This document shows positions 6,036 to 9,361 of a stretch of DNA of 9,361 nucleotides, one piece after another. The notes below the pieces were generated by a model that saw only the letters and a program-made list of their open reading frames with translations, had not been told where the DNA came from and searched no databases. Origin of the DNA: Opitutia bacterium (lineage in GTDB: Bacteria; Verrucomicrobiota; Verrucomicrobiia; Opitutales; UBA953); contig CANHHS010000062.1 of assembly GCA_947460445.1 (NCBI GenBank), forward strand, positions 1 through 9,361, written 5' to 3'. How positions within the stretch are numbered: position 1 is the first letter of the stretch; each line of letters begins with the position of its first letter. A program made the translations under genes and the position numbers.

Positions 6036-9000
6036 TCAGTGACCGGTGGTGTGGCCTTCCGCAGGTGCGGAATGCGCGCCATGAGATCCTTCGCGGCCAG
6101 CCATCTCAAGACGACTGTTTGGCGTCGACCGTGCACCGGGCATGCGAAGATTCGGGTTGCGAAGCTTAGCTTGGAAAGTCGTGCGCGGGCGCGTGTTGAG
6201 GTAAGAAAGTGCACCGTAGGTACGTGGCGAAGCCTTGGCCTTCGCCACACGCGTGGAACTATCAGAGATGTCACCGAATTCAATGGCACCTGCAGGGCAA
6301 GCTTGCTGGCAAGCAACCTGGATGCCGCCGTCACGGACGTTGGTATCAGGCGAAGCGCCTGCCTTAGCTTTAGCCTGAACTTTGGCTTCCTGAATACGCT
6401 GAACACAGTAGGTGCATTTTTCCATCACGCCGCGCATACGCACAGAAACGTCTGGATTCTTCTGCATCTTCAGTGTCTCGGGCATACCCTTCTCGCCTAA
6501 AGGCCCGCGGTAATAGTGGCCAACTTGGCGCTCATTGTAGTCGACGAAATTGAAGCGGCGAACCTTGTACGGGCAATTATTGGCGCAGTAACGTGTGCCA
6601 ATACAGCGGTTATAGGCCATGGTGTTGAGCCCTTGCTCATCATGGACGGTGGCGTTGGCAGGACAGACGGACTCGCAAGGTGCGGTTTCACAATGCTGGC
6701 AAGCAACCGCCAGGAAGGTGACTTGCGGATTCTCAGGAATCTCCATCCCGGCTTGTTCGCGACCGTCGAAGAAGTAACGGTCGAGACGTATCCAGCGCAT
6801 GTCGCGACCTTTGAGCACTTGATCGCGGCCAACCACAGGGATGTTGTTCTCAGCCTGACAGGCGGTGACACACGCATTGCAACCCGTACAGGTATTCAAG
6901 TCGATCGACATACCCCACTGCTGAGGTAGCGGAGTCTTGTCGCCTTGATTGCGCCAAACAGCGACATTCGGAGGGACAACGTGATCAGGGTGTTCGTAAG
7001 CAGAGTTACCACGCGGAGTGGTGATGGCCTTCGCAGCCGGTGAAAGTTTTTCGTCGACGCCGTAGACAGCAGGCACGTGGCCGTCGACGCCGAGGCGCGC
7101 AGCGAACGTTGGTTTCTCTGAAAAATCTTCGACGGAACCTTCGCGAACTATGTCGCGACCTTCCATCGACCAGTGATCTTGCGTATTCGCTACGACAACC
7201 GTTTCAGAGGTGAGCTCAATAGTTGCACCTGTAGAGAAAGCAGGGTTCGCAGTTGTGACTAAAGGATAGGTATCGAAGCCAACACCCACCACGCGGCCTT
7301 CGTTTAAGCGCTCAGCGACGCGGGCACCCGCACGTCCAACCACACGACGACCGAAACCAAGCTGCAGTCCGAGCGTCCACTTCGCCAATCCAGGCATGAT
7401 AAAGGCAGGACCTTGGATCGTACGACCACCAACCGTCACACGCAGAATGCGGCACTTTAATTTACCGTCGACGACTTGATTAATATTACGGTTAAGCGCG
7501 CCAATTTTATTAATCACCATTGGCTCAGGCTCGATTTCCAATGACTTAGCCAACGCTGGGCTGACTAAAATGATATTTTCCCAGCAGACCTTCGACATCG
7601 CATCAGGCGCTTCAAGCAACCAAGCGTTATTAGCAGTCGAGCCATCACCTGCACCCGTGCTCGGCACGATGCGCACTTCAAGCTTCTGACGAGAAACCTC
7701 GGGCGCCGTCACTTGTGCGGCAGCTGGACGAATCGAAGTGGGGTTAAACTTTGTGCCACGAAGGACGCCTTCGGTAAGCCAAGCATCGAAACTCGAGGCT
7801 TCTGATGAACCACCGGCGATGATGTTGAACCGCTCGGTTACCCAGTGAAGGGCATCCGTATTACCTGAACCAGAGAAAGTCGCGAGGACCTCTATTTCTG
7901 AGAGTGTGTCGTAGAGCGGCGCAATCATCGGTTGCACCGGCACGTAAGTACCATCGAGCGTACGACCATCCGACCAAGCTTCAAGGTAGTGCGATTGAGC
8001 AACGAAGAGACCTTTTTGATCACGCGTGAGACGTGAAGTTTCGTCGGCATCGGGACCATAGCCACCCAGACGTACCACGGATGAGGCCGCCTTGACGACA
8101 TTCGCAAAATCTAGATCCGCCGGTGCATCAAAAACTGGATTGCCGCCGAGGATTACCAATTGCTTAGGCTTTGTCGCAACAAGCTGCGCAATCGTCGACG
8201 CAGGCGCACGATCTGTGACGACATAACGGACAGTCTTGCCAACAGCATTGAGCTGTTGATTGACCTGAGCGACGAGCTGATGAACTGCAGCTGGAAGGTG
8301 CGCACCTGCTACCACGAGTGATTGACCACGGTGAGCCACTAAATCTGCTGCACACTCGACAATCCACTTTGGATCGATGTCCAACTTCGGTGCCGCGACA
8401 GAACTCGCACCACCCGTCAAACGCATCACCTCGGCGCTCAATTGAGCAGTGAAGGCAGCGAGTTGTGAACTCTCTAAAGGTAAACGATGGTCAGCTGCAG
8501 CGCCCGTCAAAGTGAACAGCGACTCGACAGCATAAAGGCGAACCATCTGCTTGGCCTGCTCTGGAGTATCCGCACGACGTGCGGCAGCATAGGCGCGCGT
8601 GGCTTCGACTTGTTGATCTCCCGATCCAAGGAAGTCGGCATCGAGGGTGAGAATGCGTTTAGCCGCTGCAAAATCAGGGACCACACGAACGGTTTCGCCA
8701 AGTGCACGATCGCCTGCACCTTGATCGACCGGTGTGTATTCCGCCCAAACCGCCTGAGGGAAGCGTTGCTTGATTAAGCGAACAAGGTGAGCACGGGTTG
8801 GCGAAGTTGACGGGCGGGCGAGGAAGGCAAGTCCGGCACCGTTGCCCGCTTCCTTGCCAAATGCCGTCAGAGCATCACGAACAGCAGCAGAAGTAATGGG
8901 TGCACCATCCGCACCCACGGAAGTCGTCGCACGATCAGGATCGTAGAGGCCCAAGACACTTGCCTGAGCAACCTTCGAAGAAGCCGTGCCCGATACTGCA

Positions 9001-9361
9001 TGACTTGGATTGCCTTCAATTTTCGTTGGGCGACGTTGCTGCGTTTCAACCAAGATGGCTTGGTTGGCGTACTCGCCAGGGAAAGAGGAAGCGAAATAAG
9101 TCGGGACACCTGGGATCGTCATCTCAGGCGTCTTCGCGTAAGGCAGGGTATGATTACGTGGCTCGCGACAACCCGAGAGACCTAAACCTGCGAGACCAAA
9201 TGAAGCCCCCATCAACGCAAGGAATGAACGACGGTCGACTTCACTGAGCGTGGATGCCCCATCAAGGAATTCACGTTCCGCGCGGGTGCGGAATTCAGGA
9301 GACTTATTACGCTCCTCGAGACTACGCCAGTAACTAGGACCGGTTACATCGCCAACCTTAG
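6036..9361 (-). CDS. actB: ActB, iron-sulfur/molybdopterin-like subunit of alternative complex III (5' end outside window)
   Basis: Periplasmic electron-transfer subunit of the ACIII quinol:cytochrome c oxidoreductase, carrying electrons from the quinol site towards the haem subunits. The frame is open to the window edge, so 1107 residues are visible and the true start lies beyond 9361. Numbering from the first whole codon, residues 9-32 hold the YWRSLEE...PEFR segment typical of ActB. A twin-arginine signal follows (VDRRSFLA, R43 R44), then a lipobox-like LSGC with Cys64, suggesting Tat export and lipid anchoring. Residues about 65-790 form the molybdopterin-oxidoreductase-like half (for example RPTKIEGNPSHAVSG, LYDPDRA). 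It has no N-terminal Fe-S cysteine motif, and in characterised ACIII this half carries no molybdenum. The C-terminal half has 15 cysteines: 824, 827, 830, 834; 887, 890, 895, 899; 919, 925, 929; 982, 985, 1017, 1021. That number fits three [4Fe-4S] plus one [3Fe-4S], the known ActB set. The tail is Gly/His-rich. Stop TGA lies 34 bases before actC. Confidence 0.95.
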   Translation of the reverse strand, partial: KVGDVTGPSYWRSLEERNKSPEFRTRAEREFLDGASTLSEVDRRSFLALMGASFGLAGLGLSGCREPRNHTLPYAKTPEMTIPGVPTYFASSFPGEYANQAILVETQQRRPTKIEGNPSHAVSGTASSKVAQASVLGLYDPDRATTSVGADGAPITSAAVRDALTAFGKEAGNGAGLAFLARPSTSPTRAHLVRLIKQRFPQAVWAEYTPVDQGAGDRALGETVRVVPDFAAAKRILTLDADFLGSGDQQVEATRAYAAARRADTPEQAKQMVRLYAVESLFTLTGAAADHRLPLESSQLAAFTAQLSAEVMRLTGGASSVAAPKLDIDPKWIVECAADLVAHRGQSLVVAGAHLPAAVHQLVAQVNQQLNAVGKTVRYVVTDRAPASTIAQLVATKPKQLVILGGNPVFDAPADLDFANVVKAASSVVRLGGYGPDADETSRLTRDQKGLFVAQSHYLEAWSDGRTLDGTYVPVQPMIAPLYDTLSEIEVLATFSGSGNTDALHWVTERFNIIAGGSSEASSFDAWLTEGVLRGTKFNPTSIRPAAAQVTAPEVSRQKLEVRIVPSTGAGDGSTANNAWLLEAPDAMSKVCWENIILVSPALAKSLEIEPEPMVINKIGALNRNINQVVDGKLKCRILRVTVGGRTIQGPAFIMPGLAKWTLGLQLGFGRRVVGRAGARVAERLNEGRVVGVGFDTYPLVTTANPAFSTGATIELTSETVVVANTQDHWSMEGRDIVREGSVEDFSEKPTFAARLGVDGHVPAVYGVDEKLSPAAKAITTPRGNSAYEHPDHVVPPNVAVWRNQGDKTPLPQQWGMSIDLNTCTGCNACVTACQAENNIPVVGRDQVLKGRDMRWIRLDRYFFDGREQAGMEIPENPQVTFLAVACQHCETAPCESVCPANATVHDEQGLNTMAYNRCIGTRYCANNCPYKVRRFNFVDYNERQVGHYYRGPLGEKGMPETLKMQKNPDVSVRMRGVMEKCTYCVQRIQEAKVQAKAKAGASPDTNVRDGGIQVACQQACPAGAIEFGDISDSSTRVAKAKASPRTYGALSYLNTRPRTTFQAKLRNPNLRMPGARSTPNSRLEMAGREGSHGAHSAPAEGHTTGH

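Larger units (their letters stand above)
1..9361 (-). other. Apparent single transcription unit actB-C-D-E-F-orf101-ccoS-ccoN-ccoO
   Basis: Nine genes share the minus strand. The gaps are 34 (actB-actC), 19, 4 and 9 bases to actF, then overlaps of 8 and 1, a gap of 9, and an overlap of 4. There is no space for an ordinary internal promoter or a hairpin terminator with T-tract, so one transcript is likely. The operon promoter and actA are expected beyond 9361; ccoO/ccoQ/ccoP and the terminator are expected before position 1. No sequence over 34 bases is left without a gene. Confidence 0.8.

Noticed and set aside
6039..6929. Plus-strand open frames of 153 and 137 codons opposite the actB iron-sulfur domain
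   Set aside because: They are antisense shadows of actB with no recognisable motif, helix pattern or ribosome site.
7478..7515. Inverted repeat GATTAAT / ATTAATC within an A/T-rich patch
   Set aside because: Only seven bases per arm, 24 bases apart, inside conserved actB coding sequence (INKIGALNRNINQ); most likely codon chance.
4592..9361. Polysulfide reductase, formate dehydrogenase or Nrf-type complex instead of ACIII
   Set aside because: ActB fuses the Mo-like and Fe-S halves in one chain, and DUF3341 ActD, mono-haem ActE and ActF follow in the canonical order, which is specific to ACIII.

Overview
All recognisable genes lie on the minus strand and read from the high-coordinate end to the low-coordinate end. 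In transcription order they are: actB (5' end outside the window), actC, actD, actE, actF, a 101-residue membrane-anchored protein of unknown function, ccoS, ccoN, and the first 24 codons of ccoO. This is most of a respiratory electron-transfer cluster. Alternative complex III (ACIII, a quinol:cytochrome c oxidoreductase unrelated to bc1) is followed directly by a cbb3-type (C-family) haem-copper oxidase and its assembly factor CcoS.

Layout: 6036-9361 actB (Tat/lipoprotein N-terminus, molybdopterin-like domain, then an iron-sulfur domain with 15 cysteines); 4592-6001 actC (NrfD-like quinol-binding membrane subunit); 4000-4572 actD (DUF3341); 3279-3995 actE (mono-haem cytochrome c); 2031-3269 actF (second NrfD-like membrane subunit); 1733-2038 small anchored protein; 1530-1733 ccoS; 69-1520 ccoN with all haem and copper ligands; 1-72 ccoO start. 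The longest gap between genes is 34 bases. Three junctions overlap, by 8, 1 and 4 bases. I see no room for an internal promoter or terminator, no RNA gene, no mobile element and no CRISPR array.

Working together: quinol is oxidised at ActC. Electrons pass through the ActB iron-sulfur clusters to the cytochromes (pentahaem ActA, expected just upstream but not in the window, and ActE). They then go to the cbb3 oxidase, which reduces oxygen. Having both in one apparent transcription unit suggests co-expression and possibly a physical ACIII-cbb3 supercomplex.

Organism: ACIII joined to cbb3, ccoS placed before ccoN, separate ccoN and ccoO, roughly 50-55% GC by eye, and almost no Shine-Dalgarno sequences point to a Gram-negative of the PVC/Bacteroidota type. 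My best guess is Verrucomicrobiota, class Opitutia. This is inference from style and family distribution, not a database result. The window is mostly known respiratory machinery. The least explained part is the 101-residue protein between actF and ccoS.
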